Assembly (NCBI GenBank): GCA_021741155.1
Contig: JAIOYP010000011.1
Location: 29,425 to 93,424 of the forward strand
Length of the DNA: 64,000 nt
Direction: 5' to 3'
Source: Flavobacteriales bacterium
GTDB taxonomy: Bacteria; Bacteroidota; Bacteroidia; UBA10329
This document shows, piece after piece, positions 1 through 8,504 of the stretch; the first letter of the stretch is position 1, and each line of letters begins with the position of its first letter. The position numbers were made by a program, and so were the translations under genes. The notes under the pieces were generated by a model. The model worked only from the letters and a program-made list of their open reading frames with translations, was not told the DNA's origin and did not search any database.

Positions 1-840
1 AAGAATTCCAACGAAGAAACCAAAGCCAATACTTGCTGCTTTTCTCAAGTTCGTCTCCTCAGGTTTAATCGCCTCTTCTTTAATCAGCTTGATGAGTTTC
101 CCTTTGAACAACAAGCGTTTAGGTAGATGATACAAAGCCGTCAAAATCGTAAACCAAGCATTGAGAAAACTAATTCGCGTAAAATCGGGCCCTGGACGGA
201 AATGAGAAACACGCTCATTCGGATCGTATTTCACCTGAATGGGAACAGAAACGAACGGAACATCGCGCCAAGCCAATTTCACGATTACCTCAATTTCAAA
301 CTCAAACCGATTGGTGAAAAGTGAGAGATTCTTAATCTTATCCAATGGATACAAACGAAACCCCGTTTGGGTATCAGGCATAAAAATCCCTGTCTGCAAC
401 CGGAACCAAAAATTAGAAAAGCGATTGGCAAAGCTGCTTTTGGCAGCCATACCATGTGCTTCCAAATTACGAGCGCCCATAATTACCGATTCCGGGTGAC
501 TGCGATGCACTTCAACAAACTTTGGAATATCATTCGCGAAATGTTGTCCATCGCTATCAATCGTAATCGCATAACGATAGCCAAGTTCGGTTGCCTTGGC
601 AAATGCCATTCGTAGAGCGTAGCCCTTTCCCTTATTTGGGGAATAAGAAATCAGACTAATCTTATCTCCAAATTCCTTTAGAATTTCTGGCGTTTCATCT
701 GTGGCACCATCATTCACCACAATCAAGTCGCTGGTGTATTCCAGCACACTTTCAATGACGCGTTTCACGGTTTTGTGATTATTGTAGGTAGGAACAATCA
801 CACAAATTCCCATTTGCTTGAGCTCTGTACTGTAATTCAT
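1..840 (-). CDS. Family 2 glycosyltransferase, partial at window start
   Basis: Reading the minus strand from the ATG at 840 gives a continuous frame to the window edge. It starts MNYSTELKQMGICVIVPTYN, the typical GT-A opening of dolichol-phosphate-mannose-synthase-like enzymes. A VVNDGATDETP segment and a TIDSDGQH (DxD-type) metal/nucleotide-sugar site follow, then GFRLYPL. The visible C-terminal part (KAASIGFGFFVGIL) is hydrophobic and resembles the DUF2062 tail that often follows this domain in Bacteroidota. The start lies 4 bp after the stop of the dehydratase gene, so it is the distal gene of the pigment-type operon. It probably transfers a sugar to a lipid or polyene product at the inner membrane; the substrate is unknown. 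The 3' end is outside the window. Confidence 0.8.
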   Translation of the reverse strand, partial: MNYSTELKQMGICVIVPTYNNHKTVKRVIESVLEYTSDLIVVNDGATDETPEILKEFGDKISLISYSPNKGKGYALRMAFAKATELGYRYAITIDSDGQHFANDIPKFVEVHRSHPESVIMGARNLEAHGMAAKSSFANRFSNFWFRLQTGIFMPDTQTGFRLYPLDKIKNLSLFTNRFEFEIEVIVKLAWRDVPFVSVPIQVKYDPNERVSHFRPGPDFTRISFLNAWFTILTALYHLPKRLLFKGKLIKLIKEEAIKPEETNLRKAASIGFGFFVGIL

Positions 841-844
841 CGAG

Positions 845-1207
845 CTATCCGAAGATTCCATTCAACTTGAAATAATTCGTTTCGCCTGAGCGACCTACGC
901 AGGTGAACATGTCTACGCCATTCCGTTCTCGGAAGTCAAATTCCAACTCCAAATCTTGAACTTGGGTTGGGTCGATGACCGATAGAAATTTGATTTGACG
1001 GAATTCCGTCACTTTCTTTTCACCATTCGTTAAACGAATGGCTTCATCCAAAACCATCTGCGTCAAAGCAGCTCCTGGCGCGACTGGTTTCCCTGGAAAG
1101 TGGCCTTCATAAACCTCGTGATTTGGGTTGAGTTTGGCACTTACCACCGTACCATTATCAGTCTTGAGACCTGCAATTCGTTCGTAAAATCCAGTCAACG
1201 TTGCCAT
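845..1207 (-). CDS. 3-hydroxyacyl-ACP dehydratase-like hotdog protein
   Basis: A 120-residue protein with the FabZ/FabA-type signature EGHFPGKPVAPGA (about residues 35-47), whose His is the catalytic base in this family. The rest (RLTNGEKKVTEFRQIKFLSV) fits a single hotdog fold. It is shorter than housekeeping FabZ (about 145 residues) and matches the small dehydratases of aryl-polyene/flexirubin clusters (ApeI-like), which dehydrate the 3-hydroxyacyl-ACP at each polyene extension. The start overlaps the stop of the upstream gene (TAATG), so translation is probably coupled. I infer a dedicated polyene dehydratase. Confidence 0.8.
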   Translation of the reverse strand: MATLTGFYERIAGLKTDNGTVVSAKLNPNHEVYEGHFPGKPVAPGAALTQMVLDEAIRLTNGEKKVTEFRQIKFLSVIDPTQVQDLELEFDFRERNGVDMFTCVGRSGETNYFKLNGIFG

Positions 1208-1770
1208 TATTTCTTCTTTAATGGTTCAAGAACAATAGAAAACGGAAATCCTTGATGGTCGATGCTCAACTCATCAATGCAATCTTCACCCCGTTTGTAT
1301 TTCACCGTTTTGGATGGATGATGTCTCCTTCCAATAATCTTCACTGAAGTCAACTTCCCTTCATCAAAACTCGGGAGCATCGTCTTCTTGTTCCACTTCC
1401 ATTCATCACCAAAATCCTCAAAACCATTGTCGTATTGGTAATGCGCAAAGAGCAAAAGAATGTCTTCCGTCATCATGTTGAAGATTAGCTTACCGCTTAG
1501 TTTCTTAGTGGCATAAATCTTTTTCCATTTGCCTCGCTTCCACTCTATCTCCAAGAGATTATTTCCCATTGGCGAGGTGAACTCCACATGTAACACATCA
1601 TTCCGCTTGTGCTGCACCGCCAAAAATCCGTTGATACTTGTTCCTGTGACGTTGAATTCAGCCTTGTAAATCGCTTCCTTTCCACGAGCAAGAATTTCCA
1701 CATCTTGTCCAGGCGCTTGCGCTTGAACCGAAGTGGCAAGCAGACTAAAAATCAGCAAAAAGAGCCGCAT
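1207..1770 (-). CDS. Secreted protein of the pigment operon, possibly LolB/LolA-fold
   Basis: 187 residues with a cleavable signal peptide (MRLFLLIFSLLATSVQAQA). The mature part is rich in alternating charged and hydrophobic beta-strand segments (NNLLEIEWKRGKWKKI, GKLIFNMMTEDILLLFAHYQ), as in lipoprotein-carrier folds such as LolB or DUF3261-type proteins that accompany LolA in aryl-polyene clusters. I cannot assign the family with certainty. It overlaps the 3' end of the LolA-like gene by 26 bp and is followed without a gap by the dehydratase. The context suggests help in delivering the polyene lipid to the outer membrane. Confidence 0.6.
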   Translation of the reverse strand: MRLFLLIFSLLATSVQAQAPGQDVEILARGKEAIYKAEFNVTGTSINGFLAVQHKRNDVLHVEFTSPMGNNLLEIEWKRGKWKKIYATKKLSGKLIFNMMTEDILLLFAHYQYDNGFEDFGDEWKWNKKTMLPSFDEGKLTSVKIIGRRHHPSKTVKYKRGEDCIDELSIDHQGFPFSIVLEPLKKK

Positions 1771-2371
1771 TTATCTTTTGGTTGGACTGAACGTTCGAAA
1801 AATGAATATCCGTCATGTCGCCAGACGGGTCGGTCAAAGTTACTTTCTTTAGAATAGAGCCTTGCTTCATGAACTCAACATCAATCTGCTGAATGAACTC
1901 TTTCAAATTCTTCTCCTTCGGCTGAAGTTGAATTCTGATTGATTTTCCATCGGTTGAAAACACTGTTTTGTAATTGGCGTTTCCCATAATGGAACCATCA
2001 ATACAACCGAGGATAATCTCCTTCACTTGACGCAAAATCTGGTTCATTCCCTTGTATTTCTTCTCCACCCCTTCCTCTTTCAAGCGCATCGTATTCTCAT
2101 TGATGAGAATGATGTACTCGATTGGTTCTTTGAATTCCCAACGCAGTTTGCTTTCCTTCTGATAAAGAAAAACGCCCGTTGAAACGAGTTTATCTGTCAG
2201 AAACGCGAACGATTTCTCTTGACGAATGTCGCCTTTGATGCTGCTCATTCCCGCCAAGGTCGATTTCAAGCCAGTCAGCATTGGGTCGGATGCCGCGACA
2301 GATTTCCAATCCTGAGCAGAAAGGAAAAGCGGAAAAACGAGTAAAAGGAAAAACGGGATTGCGTTACGCAT
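1745..2371 (-). CDS. LolA-like outer-membrane lipid/lipoprotein carrier
   Basis: Start placed at MRNAIPFFLLLVFPLFLSAQ, a clear signal peptide; an in-frame ATG 33 bp upstream would overlap the preceding gene and bury the signal. The mature protein has the LolA pattern: SIKGDIRQEKSFAFLTDKLV, then SKLRWEFKEPIEYIILIN, then EFMKQGSILKKVTLTD. LolA family members shuttle hydrophobic cargo across the periplasm, and dedicated copies occur in aryl-polyene/flexirubin loci. It lies 14 bp after the HMA-domain gene. Assignment is by pattern; the cargo is inferred. Confidence 0.75.
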   Translation of the reverse strand: MRNAIPFFLLLVFPLFLSAQDWKSVAASDPMLTGLKSTLAGMSSIKGDIRQEKSFAFLTDKLVSTGVFLYQKESKLRWEFKEPIEYIILINENTMRLKEEGVEKKYKGMNQILRQVKEIILGCIDGSIMGNANYKTVFSTDGKSIRIQLQPKEKNLKEFIQQIDVEFMKQGSILKKVTLTDPSGDMTDIHFSNVQSNQKINAALFADF

Positions 2372-2385
2372 GTGGTTATCGAGGA

Positions 2386-2730
2386 TTAATCCTTCTTGCA
2401 GCAACCATCCAACTTCTTGTAAGCTTCTGGATCTGCTTTCACATCATCCGCATTAAAACCAGATTTGGAAAGGGCAAGTCTAATTTCATCGGGAGTGGTT
2501 TTATCTGTTCTGTAAGTCACCTCAACCGTGTTTTCTTCTGGGTTGATTGTCACTTTTCGAACTCCAGCAGCCTTTCTCACTTGCGTATCGATGTTGAAAC
2601 CGCAATCGTTGCATTCCATGCAATGGTCGCACGCAATGCTGGTTTTAATAACGATTGTTTCGAGTTTTTCTTGCGCAAAACCACCAAATGAAATGGTTGC
2701 GAACGTTAGCGTTAAGAGTAAATTTCTCAT
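2386..2730 (-). CDS. Secreted heavy-metal-associated (HMA) domain protein
   Basis: 114 residues with a signal peptide (MRNLLLTLTFATISFGGFAQ) and an HMA-like fold (IVIKTSIACDHCMECNDCGF, then GVRKVTINPEENTVEVTYRT). The usual CxxC metal site is expanded: four Cys occur at CDHCMECNDC, and a CC pair lies near the C-terminus (LDGCCKKD). The C-terminal helix (EIRLALSKSGFNADDVKADPEAYKKL) is typical of small Bacteroidota copper/mercury-binding relatives. It is a periplasmic metal-binding protein by inference. It lies between the deacetylase and LolA genes in the same direction, but its role in the pathway is not obvious. Confidence 0.75.
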   Translation of the reverse strand: MRNLLLTLTFATISFGGFAQEKLETIVIKTSIACDHCMECNDCGFNIDTQVRKAAGVRKVTINPEENTVEVTYRTDKTTPDEIRLALSKSGFNADDVKADPEAYKKLDGCCKKD

Positions 2731-2737
2731 GTAAGTT

Positions 2738-3496
2738 TTAGTTTGAATAAGGTTGAATTCCAGATTGTTCTGGGATTGAAACGATTTTCATGCCATTCTG
2801 CTTGCAAAGATGAATAATCTCGCGAAGAGCATCAGGCGTTGTTGGATTTGTATCGTGAAACAGTAGTACTGTCGATTTTTTCAAATTGTTCTTTACTCTT
2901 CTGATAGTGGCTTCTTTGGTTCGGATTCTTCCATCTTGTGAACGCAAATCCCAACCAATTACCGCGCATTTTTCCTTCCTAATAGCTGAAGCAATCTCAG
3001 GCGTCATTACTCCAAAAGGCGGACGGAAGTAGTTGGGTTTCTTTCCAATGATTTTCTCGATGACCTCCTGCCCTTCAGTTACTTGTTTTTCTGCCGCAGC
3101 TTTTGAAAACACGTAGTCATGATTGAAGGTGTGATTTCCAACTGCGTGACCTTCCGCAACTATCTGACGAACCAATTCTGGATGTTTCTCAGCAATCCTT
3201 CCAATCACAAAAAAGGCGGCTTTCACATTTGCTTCGCGAAGTACATCCAGCACTTTAGGCGTGACCTCTGGGTCTGGACCATCATCGAATGTGAAGCTAA
3301 CTTCTCCTCGTTTTCCTCGCCAAAAAGTAGGAATGAAGAATTGCGAGCCTATATCAAAAACACCCCAACCAAGTGTGATTGAGTATGCGAGAAGCAACAA
3401 CAGCAAAATCTTCCAGCCAATAAATCCAAGCGAAATCGCTGGCAACAAAATCAGGACAAACCCAATGGCAAGGATGTTCAGTCGTTGATAATTCAA
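2738..3496 (-). CDS. Polysaccharide deacetylase (NodB/CE4) family, membrane-anchored
   Basis: 252 residues. Two hydrophobic segments (about 8-30 and 32-50) anchor the N-terminus. The CE4 domain follows with SFTFDDGPDPEVTP (catalytic Asp and metal Asp), AFFVIGRIAEKHPELV, a GNHTFNH metal-binding motif, YFRPPFGVMTP, and LLFHDTNPTT near the end. CE4 enzymes remove N- or O-acetyl groups from sugars; the substrate here is unknown. The start overlaps the end of the chain-length-factor gene by 4 bp, which makes it part of the operon. Confidence 0.85.
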   Translation of the reverse strand: MNYQRLNILAIGFVLILLPAISLGFIGWKILLLLLLAYSITLGWGVFDIGSQFFIPTFWRGKRGEVSFTFDDGPDPEVTPKVLDVLREANVKAAFFVIGRIAEKHPELVRQIVAEGHAVGNHTFNHDYVFSKAAAEKQVTEGQEVIEKIIGKKPNYFRPPFGVMTPEIASAIRKEKCAVIGWDLRSQDGRIRTKEATIRRVKNNLKKSTVLLFHDTNPTTPDALREIIHLCKQNGMKIVSIPEQSGIQPYSN

Positions 3497-4380
3497 ACCT
3501 TTTCGAGTAGAATGCTCATTTCTTGTCCGAGCAATTGATGATGTACCAAAATACGTGTTGGATGGACGAATGAAACGTGACCATTATCAACTTTCCCTGC
3601 TTCAAAGGCTTTCAAAGCCATGAAAAGTCCAAAACCAATGGAGGTGAAATGCTCACCAGAGAACTGTGTATAATTGAAGCCTTTGCTTGGGTTTGAAAGA
3701 ACGAGGTCAACCTCTTCCTCAATCTTCCCAGTCAAATTCAATCCGACCATTTTTGCGACAGATGAACTGAGTTTGTCCCTTGAAGCCAAAAAGAACGCTC
3801 CACCCTCGCCTATAGCTGGCATTTTGTAATCAGCACTTTCCGAAAGTTTGGAAAGCAAGGCCACCAATTCATCCGTTTTCTCATCAACAGCACCAACAAG
3901 AACAGTTTTCGCATCTCCTTCACCGATCAACAATTCAGCATCAGAAAGCGAGTAGCCCAATGACAACGCTCCTTGAACGTGCGTCATATTGTAGCCGTGA
4001 TTTCCCAACATCAATGCCAACTGTCCAGCAATGGAATTGTGGGTAGATTGAATAAAAGCCGTTGGTGAAAGTCCGCCTTCACCATCTTGATAAACGGCAG
4101 ACAGGAACTTCAACGTATCTCGTACGCAGCCAAGTCCTGTTCCAACCGTGATGGCATCCGCATTTTCCAATCCCGCTTGCTGTAAGCACGATTTTCCTGC
4201 AGCAGCACCCATTTTCAATACGCTGCTCATTCTGCGCAACGCGGCTGGATTGACGAATTCCTTGTAATCTGGCTGAACAAGCTGGGTTTCTGCGTTGATT
4301 GCAACCAGTGAATTCCACGGGTTTTCATTCCCGAAAGTGTCTTGAAACGATATGCAACTGGCGGCTCCTAAATACATCAC
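3493..4380 (-). CDS. Ketosynthase-like chain-length factor without active-site Cys
   Basis: 295 residues, shorter than a full ketosynthase. It follows the fold (GTGLGCVRDTLKFL, STHNSIAGQLALMLG, GYSLSDAELLIGEG). An ungapped alignment of THVQGALSLG with TACSS of the adjacent ketosynthase puts Ala138 in place of the nucleophilic Cys. The later catalytic His motifs are also missing. Such proteins act as non-catalytic partners (KS-beta/chain-length factor) in type II polyketide and aryl-polyene systems. It overlaps the active ketosynthase gene by 4 bp, so a heterodimer with that product is likely. Confidence 0.8.
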   Translation of the reverse strand: MMYLGAASCISFQDTFGNENPWNSLVAINAETQLVQPDYKEFVNPAALRRMSSVLKMGAAAGKSCLQQAGLENADAITVGTGLGCVRDTLKFLSAVYQDGEGGLSPTAFIQSTHNSIAGQLALMLGNHGYNMTHVQGALSLGYSLSDAELLIGEGDAKTVLVGAVDEKTDELVALLSKLSESADYKMPAIGEGGAFFLASRDKLSSSVAKMVGLNLTGKIEEEVDLVLSNPSKGFNYTQFSGEHFTSIGFGLFMALKAFEAGKVDNGHVSFVHPTRILVHHQLLGQEMSILLEKV

Positions 4381-5564
4381 GTTTTCGAAAAAATAACCGT
4401 TGAGTTGTTGCCTCCAAACCCGAAAGAATTGGACAAAACATGCTTGATTTCCGCTGTTTCAACTTCCAATTGTGGTTGCCAATCGTTCTCAGCAATCGGG
4501 TCTTGGTAATTCAAATTCGGAAACAATTTATTCTCCTTCAACGCAAGAATGGAATAAACCGCTTCAATCGCTCCAGCAGCAGCAAGCGTGTGACCAGTAA
4601 AAGCCTTGGTGGAACTGATAGGCGGTTTCTGTGCATCAAAAACGCGATGAATAGCTATGCTTTCCGATTGATCGTTATTCTGCGTTCCCGTTCCGTGGGC
4701 GTTGATGTAACTGATGTCAGATGAATTCAAACCAGCTTTTTCCAACGCCTGTGTCATGGCCATAAAAGCACCATTTCCATCTGGGGAAGAAGCCGTTTGG
4801 TGATACGCATCATTCGTATTTGCCCAACCTGTCACCAAGCCATGAATTTCTGCTCCGCGCGCTTCCGCCTCTTCCCTACTTTCCAAAACCAAGTAACCAG
4901 CAGCTTCGCCTAAGTTCAATCCAGCACGATTGGCTGAGAATGGCTTGCACCATTCCGTATCTAAAATCATTAACGAGTTAAAACCATTTGCCGTAAATCG
5001 GCACAAAGCATCAGTTCCCCCCACAATCACACGTTTTAGTTTTCCCTGTCTAATTAAGCGCGCGCCCATGGCGATGGCATTGGCTGCGGAAGAACAAGCC
5101 GTGCTGATAGTCGTTGTGTAAGCCGTAATTCCAAAATGCTCGGCTGCTTGTTTCGTGCAGGTTCCACAGTCGTGCGTGCCAAGCATCATCACATTCGCGA
5201 AATCCTGTTCGGTGTAGTAGGGTTCAAAGAAGCCTTCGCTGCGGTCCATGCCGCCAACGGATGTTGAAGAAACCAAACCAACGTGCTCATCCATCACAAT
5301 TCCTGCTTGAGCAATGGCTTCTTTGATTGCCCAAGCGCTCAAAAGCGTGGTTCTTGAAACGGCTTCAGAATTCCAATTCAAGCCTTTTCTCAATTCATCA
5401 TTCGAAAGCTTTACTTCTCCGAAAAGATGTGTTTCGGTGAGTTTGGAGCTCAGCAACTTGGCTTTACCAATTCCCGTTTCCTTCGCCAATAACGAACGCA
5501 GGTTTCCCTGCACATCGTTTCCGATGGCCGAAATTGCTCCTATGCCTGTGACTGCGATTTCCAA
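4377..5564 (-). CDS. Beta-ketoacyl-ACP synthase (KAS II type)
   Basis: 395 residues, full length for the FabF family. It opens MEIAVTGIGAISAIG. The nucleophile is Cys157 (ISTACSSAANAI); the catalytic His residues are about His290 (INAHGTGTQNNDQSES) and His325 (FTGHTLAAAG). The C-terminus has NSFGFGGNNSTVIF. It catalyses decarboxylative Claisen condensation on ACP in the cytoplasm. It sits directly before the Cys-less partner at 3493, and the two stop/start codons overlap. This is the main elongating enzyme of the locus. Confidence 0.9.
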   Translation of the reverse strand: MEIAVTGIGAISAIGNDVQGNLRSLLAKETGIGKAKLLSSKLTETHLFGEVKLSNDELRKGLNWNSEAVSRTTLLSAWAIKEAIAQAGIVMDEHVGLVSSTSVGGMDRSEGFFEPYYTEQDFANVMMLGTHDCGTCTKQAAEHFGITAYTTTISTACSSAANAIAMGARLIRQGKLKRVIVGGTDALCRFTANGFNSLMILDTEWCKPFSANRAGLNLGEAAGYLVLESREEAEARGAEIHGLVTGWANTNDAYHQTASSPDGNGAFMAMTQALEKAGLNSSDISYINAHGTGTQNNDQSESIAIHRVFDAQKPPISSTKAFTGHTLAAAGAIEAVYSILALKENKLFPNLNYQDPIAENDWQPQLEVETAEIKHVLSNSFGFGGNNSTVIFSKT

Positions 5565-5585
5565 CTCTTAGTTTTTACATTTTTT

Positions 5586-5672
5586 AGCCACTGATTCACG
5601 GATTTCCACGGATGAAAAAGATGATTTATTTCTGCGAAAAATCAGTGTTAATCTGTGCATCTGTGGCTTTAC
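5586..5672. repeat. Dispersed intergenic repeat, 'GCCAC-GATTCACGG' family, copy 1
   Basis: The intergenic DNA between 5565 and 5677 is almost entirely a repeat with mirrored ends: AGCCACTGATTCACGGATTT at one end and ATCTGTGCATCTGTGGCTTT at the other. Related copies lie at 14889-14955 and 63271-63368. No coding potential was seen. Confidence 0.65.
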
Positions 5673-5677
5673 CATGT

Positions 5678-6277
5678 TCATCTACCTAAGTAAATATCAG
5701 TCAAACTTTCAGCCGTTACTTCATTCATTCCAGAAGCGGTAATGAATGCGAAAAAGCCATCATGTGTATCATTCTCCGCTTCCGTCCAGCCAATGAGAAC
5801 GGCTTTGGCAGCATTATCAGCAAAGAGTGCTTCGCATTGCTCCAACAATTGCTCGGCATCAAAGCGTTCGGTAATCAAGAAGTTGTTCTCGCCATACAAT
5901 TTGTGACGGATGCATATCTCGCCCACTTCGATATTCGGAAGGGTATAAACGAATAACGCTGGACTGGCGATACCGCTTTTCAGCGTTTCGTAGAATTGAA
6001 GATCGGTCTGCAAACTGGATGAACGATTGGAGAAGATTACAGCCACATCATCGTCCGCATACGTCTCCAACTCCGAACGCATCAGGGTCATTTCAGCACC
6101 AATGAAGCCCAATCTTGATAGCTCATCCATCTTGAAGAACTTCGGATAAGTCAATCCAATGTGCTTGTAAACCGAACGCAGAAACGGCTCCTCATCCATG
6201 TGCTGACAGAATAGTTCGCCATTGATGTGAACTTCTCCATCCTTAATGCGGCAATATGTTTTTAGGAATAAACTCAA
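5678..6277 (-). CDS. Ketosynthase N-terminal-like protein of flexirubin/APE loci
   Basis: 199 residues. It contains segments that resemble the first half of a ketosynthase (LTYPKFFKMDELSRLGFIGA, DDDVAVIFSNRSSSLQTDLQ, ALFVYTLPNIEVGEICIRH) but has no catalytic Cys or His motif and stops where a ketosynthase would continue. Proteins of this length occur next to ketosynthases in Bacteroidota pigment loci, as I recall them. A scaffold or regulatory partner is plausible, but its biochemical role is unknown. The gene is flanked by a repeat downstream and by the toxin-antitoxin pair upstream. Confidence 0.6.
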   Translation of the reverse strand: MSLFLKTYCRIKDGEVHINGELFCQHMDEEPFLRSVYKHIGLTYPKFFKMDELSRLGFIGAEMTLMRSELETYADDDVAVIFSNRSSSLQTDLQFYETLKSGIASPALFVYTLPNIEVGEICIRHKLYGENNFLITERFDAEQLLEQCEALFADNAAKAVLIGWTEAENDTHDGFFAFITASGMNEVTAESLTDIYLGR

Positions 6278-6323
6278 ATCAAAGCGCGAAGAAACGGGTT
6301 TTTGGCTTCAAACAGGATAGAAC

Positions 6324-6710
6324 TTACCATCGTGTTTCGACAGAATAATGGGTGAACATGCGGTCTTTTGTAAGCACCGTCAACTTCTCCGCTTTGGCCT
6401 GTGCAATTATCAATCTGTCAAAAGGGTCGCGGTGAAAGTGTTCTAAGCACATCAGTTGGCTCAAGTGAGCATAATCTATTTGAAATGGTAGGATCTGATT
6501 TTCCGAAAGCAATTGGTAAATCTTTTCAAGATCTTCATTGAGAATGAGTTTCCCTAAACTGGCTTTCACAGTAATCTCCCAAAGGCTTGCAACGCTCACA
6601 AAACACTCGTTTTCCACATCGACAATAAGCTTGCGAATTTCATTCGGAAGTTGCTCGTTTCCTTGCAAAAACCATAGGACAGTATGCGTGTCAAGCAAAA
6701 AACGCATCAC
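6324..6710 (-). CDS. PIN-domain toxin, VapC-like
   Basis: 128 residues with the four acidic positions of the PIN nuclease fold: RFLLDTHTVLWFL (Asp), VASLWEITVKASLGKL (Glu), HRDPFDRLIIAQAKAE (Asp) and LTKDRMF (Asp). Members cleave RNA, often tRNA, when free of the antitoxin. It overlaps the antitoxin gene by 4 bp. The pair interrupts the ketosynthase operon between 6277 and 6947. Confidence 0.85.
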   Translation of the reverse strand: MMRFLLDTHTVLWFLQGNEQLPNEIRKLIVDVENECFVSVASLWEITVKASLGKLILNEDLEKIYQLLSENQILPFQIDYAHLSQLMCLEHFHRDPFDRLIIAQAKAEKLTVLTKDRMFTHYSVETRW

Positions 6711-6934
6711 ATATAATCCTTAAAATCTTCCAATGGTTCGTCAAAATCGTCAGACATTTTGAAAAAGCCCTTGGCACATCCGAACTGTCTTTTTTCGAGA
6801 GGTTTCTTTTCAACCTCACTCTTCAATTTTTCACCAAGGAAATCGATAAAATCTTCCACTTCCTTCTGCTTTTCAAGCGGAAGTGAATAAATCTTTGAGA
6901 GTAATTGGGTAGCGGTCATGACTTCAGTTTTCAA
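6707..6934 (-). CDS. DUF2281/VapB-like antitoxin
   Basis: 75 residues. The N-terminal part (MTATQLLSKIYSLPLEKQKE followed by VEDFIDFLGEKL) matches the DUF2281 helical domain that pairs with PIN toxins in Bacteroidota and cyanobacteria. The C-terminus is acidic (SDDFDEPLEDFKDYM), as expected for a toxin-wrapping tail. The second Met (residue 6) may be the real start. Coupled by a 4-bp overlap to the PIN gene. Confidence 0.8.
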   Translation of the reverse strand: MKTEVMTATQLLSKIYSLPLEKQKEVEDFIDFLGEKLKSEVEKKPLEKRQFGCAKGFFKMSDDFDEPLEDFKDYM

Positions 6935-6946
6935 CCCTAAAGGTAC

Positions 6947-8098
6947 TCAATTTGTTCCCACCTTGAATAAAGCTGCCGCATTGCATCCGCCAAAACCAGA
7001 AGCCGTTTTGAGGAAATAATCCGAGGTTGGAGAGGTAGTTTCGGTGATGATGTTCATCGGGATAGAAACGCCCATTTCTTCAAATCCTAAGGAAGGAACG
7101 AGTTGTTTGCGCTTCATGGCTTCCAAACCAAGCATGGTTTCGATTACGCCTGCTGCACCAAGCGTGTGACCGAAATATCCCTTCATGCTATTCACAGGAA
7201 CCTCAGACAATCCACTTCTTTCAAAGGCAATGCTTTCCATCTCATCGTTAAAAGAAGTTCCCGTTCCGTGAGCTGATAAATAACCGATCTGTTCTGGACC
7301 AACTTCTGCTGGATTCAACGTGCGTTCGATGCTTCTATGCAAACCTTCCCCCGTACGTGATGGACCCGAAATATGGTTCGCATCATTGGCGCTTGCTCCA
7401 GAAATGTATTGGTCATACGTTCCTTTGAAAAGCGTATCGTCATTCGAAAGCACCAATCCTGCGGCTGCTTCGCCCAAGTTGATGCCCGTTCTGTGCTTAT
7501 CGTAGGGTTTGCAAACGCCATCAGTCAACGCATGAAGCGAAGCAAACCCTGATAGCGTGAACTCAGAAACGACATCGCCACCCAGTACCATCACATGATC
7601 GTACTTGCCAGCACGTATCAATCGTGCAGCGGTGATGATTCCAAGAACGCCTGAAATACAGGCATTGGAAATGATCATCGGGTCGTTGCCGAGGTCGAAC
7701 ATCTGCTTCATAAACTTGGACAAGCGCGTAAGCGGCAAACGTGGGTCTTGGGGCTTCCCAATCTTATCAATATTCCCTTTCGTAGTGCAAATAATGACCA
7801 ACGCATCTTTGTCCTGAAAAGGATCGAAGCGCAGCTTTCTGACCGAACGCTCGTAGCAAGCGGCCAACATATTCGTCAAACGAAGACTGTCAATATGTTC
7901 CTGAGGAATGAGGCTGTCATCAATCAACCCAACATGACTTGTGGTGTTAATGCCAAATGGTTTCTCAACCGATTTCAAGCCTGTTTTACCATTCAGCATA
8001 GCCTCGTACACCTTAGAAGGCGTATCGCCCAACGGGCACAAAACCGATTTCGCTCCGATGTAAACCTCGCTCAAAGCAGTTTCATTTTTCGTTTCCAT
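6947..8098 (-). CDS. Beta-ketoacyl-ACP synthase, second copy
   Basis: 383 residues. The nucleophile is Cys147 (ISNACISGVLGII), with catalytic His277 (LSAHGTGTSFNDEMES) and His311 (YFGHTLGAAGVIE). The C-terminal GFGGCNAAALF is conserved. It is distinct from the KS at 4377: the Cys motif is NACIS instead of TACSS and the N-terminus is VYIGAKSVLCPLG. Aryl-polyene loci carry several ketosynthases for priming and extension; I infer a priming or early-elongation role. Its 5' end overlaps the thioesterase gene by 28 bp. Confidence 0.88.
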   Translation of the reverse strand: METKNETALSEVYIGAKSVLCPLGDTPSKVYEAMLNGKTGLKSVEKPFGINTTSHVGLIDDSLIPQEHIDSLRLTNMLAACYERSVRKLRFDPFQDKDALVIICTTKGNIDKIGKPQDPRLPLTRLSKFMKQMFDLGNDPMIISNACISGVLGIITAARLIRAGKYDHVMVLGGDVVSEFTLSGFASLHALTDGVCKPYDKHRTGINLGEAAAGLVLSNDDTLFKGTYDQYISGASANDANHISGPSRTGEGLHRSIERTLNPAEVGPEQIGYLSAHGTGTSFNDEMESIAFERSGLSEVPVNSMKGYFGHTLGAAGVIETMLGLEAMKRKQLVPSLGFEEMGVSIPMNIITETTSPTSDYFLKTASGFGGCNAAALFKVGTN

Positions 8099-8493
8099 TC
8101 CTCAAAAAAGGGTGGTGTATTCAGTTGCAATATATTCTCCGTATCCATGAAGACCTGCACAGTTTCCCCTGTTACTTTCAATTGGGTTCTGTCTGCATTA
8201 AAGATCTTGTACCTGAAAATGACCTTTGCCGCAGGTGAATTGATAAACGTAGTTTCAATTAACCCAGTCTCATTGTATCTCAACGGATATTTGAACTCGA
8301 TATTGGTCTTTACCAAAGGTGCCAGCAGGCCGTATTTCTCGTAAACCTCCAGCGAATTCAATCCATACTGAGCTTCCCAAGCATCTCTTCCATCTTCAAA
8401 ATATTTGAGATAGTTGCCGTGCCAAACGATGCGCAGGCTGTCCACTTCGCTGAAACGAACTCTGAATGTGGTAGTATTGATTAGCTCTTTCAT
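8071..8493 (-). CDS. Acyl-CoA/ACP thioesterase, 4HBT hotdog family (YbgC/FadM-like)
   Basis: 140 residues. The signature RVRFSEVDSLRIVWHGNYLKYFEDGRDAW contains the Asp/His region of 4-hydroxybenzoyl-CoA thioesterase-like enzymes. Remaining strands (FKYPLRYNETGLIETTFI, AKVIFRYKIFNADRTQLKVTG) complete one hotdog domain. It hydrolyses acyl thioesters and could release the polyene acid or supply a starter. Overlaps the downstream ketosynthase start by 28 bp. Confidence 0.85.
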   Translation of the reverse strand: MKELINTTTFRVRFSEVDSLRIVWHGNYLKYFEDGRDAWEAQYGLNSLEVYEKYGLLAPLVKTNIEFKYPLRYNETGLIETTFINSPAAKVIFRYKIFNADRTQLKVTGETVQVFMDTENILQLNTPPFFEEWKRKMKLL

Positions 8494-8504
8494 GGTTTAC
8501 TATT

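Noticed and set aside
4377..5564. Housekeeping FabF
   Set aside because: The gene overlaps a Cys-less partner and lies in a pigment-type operon, which points to a dedicated enzyme.
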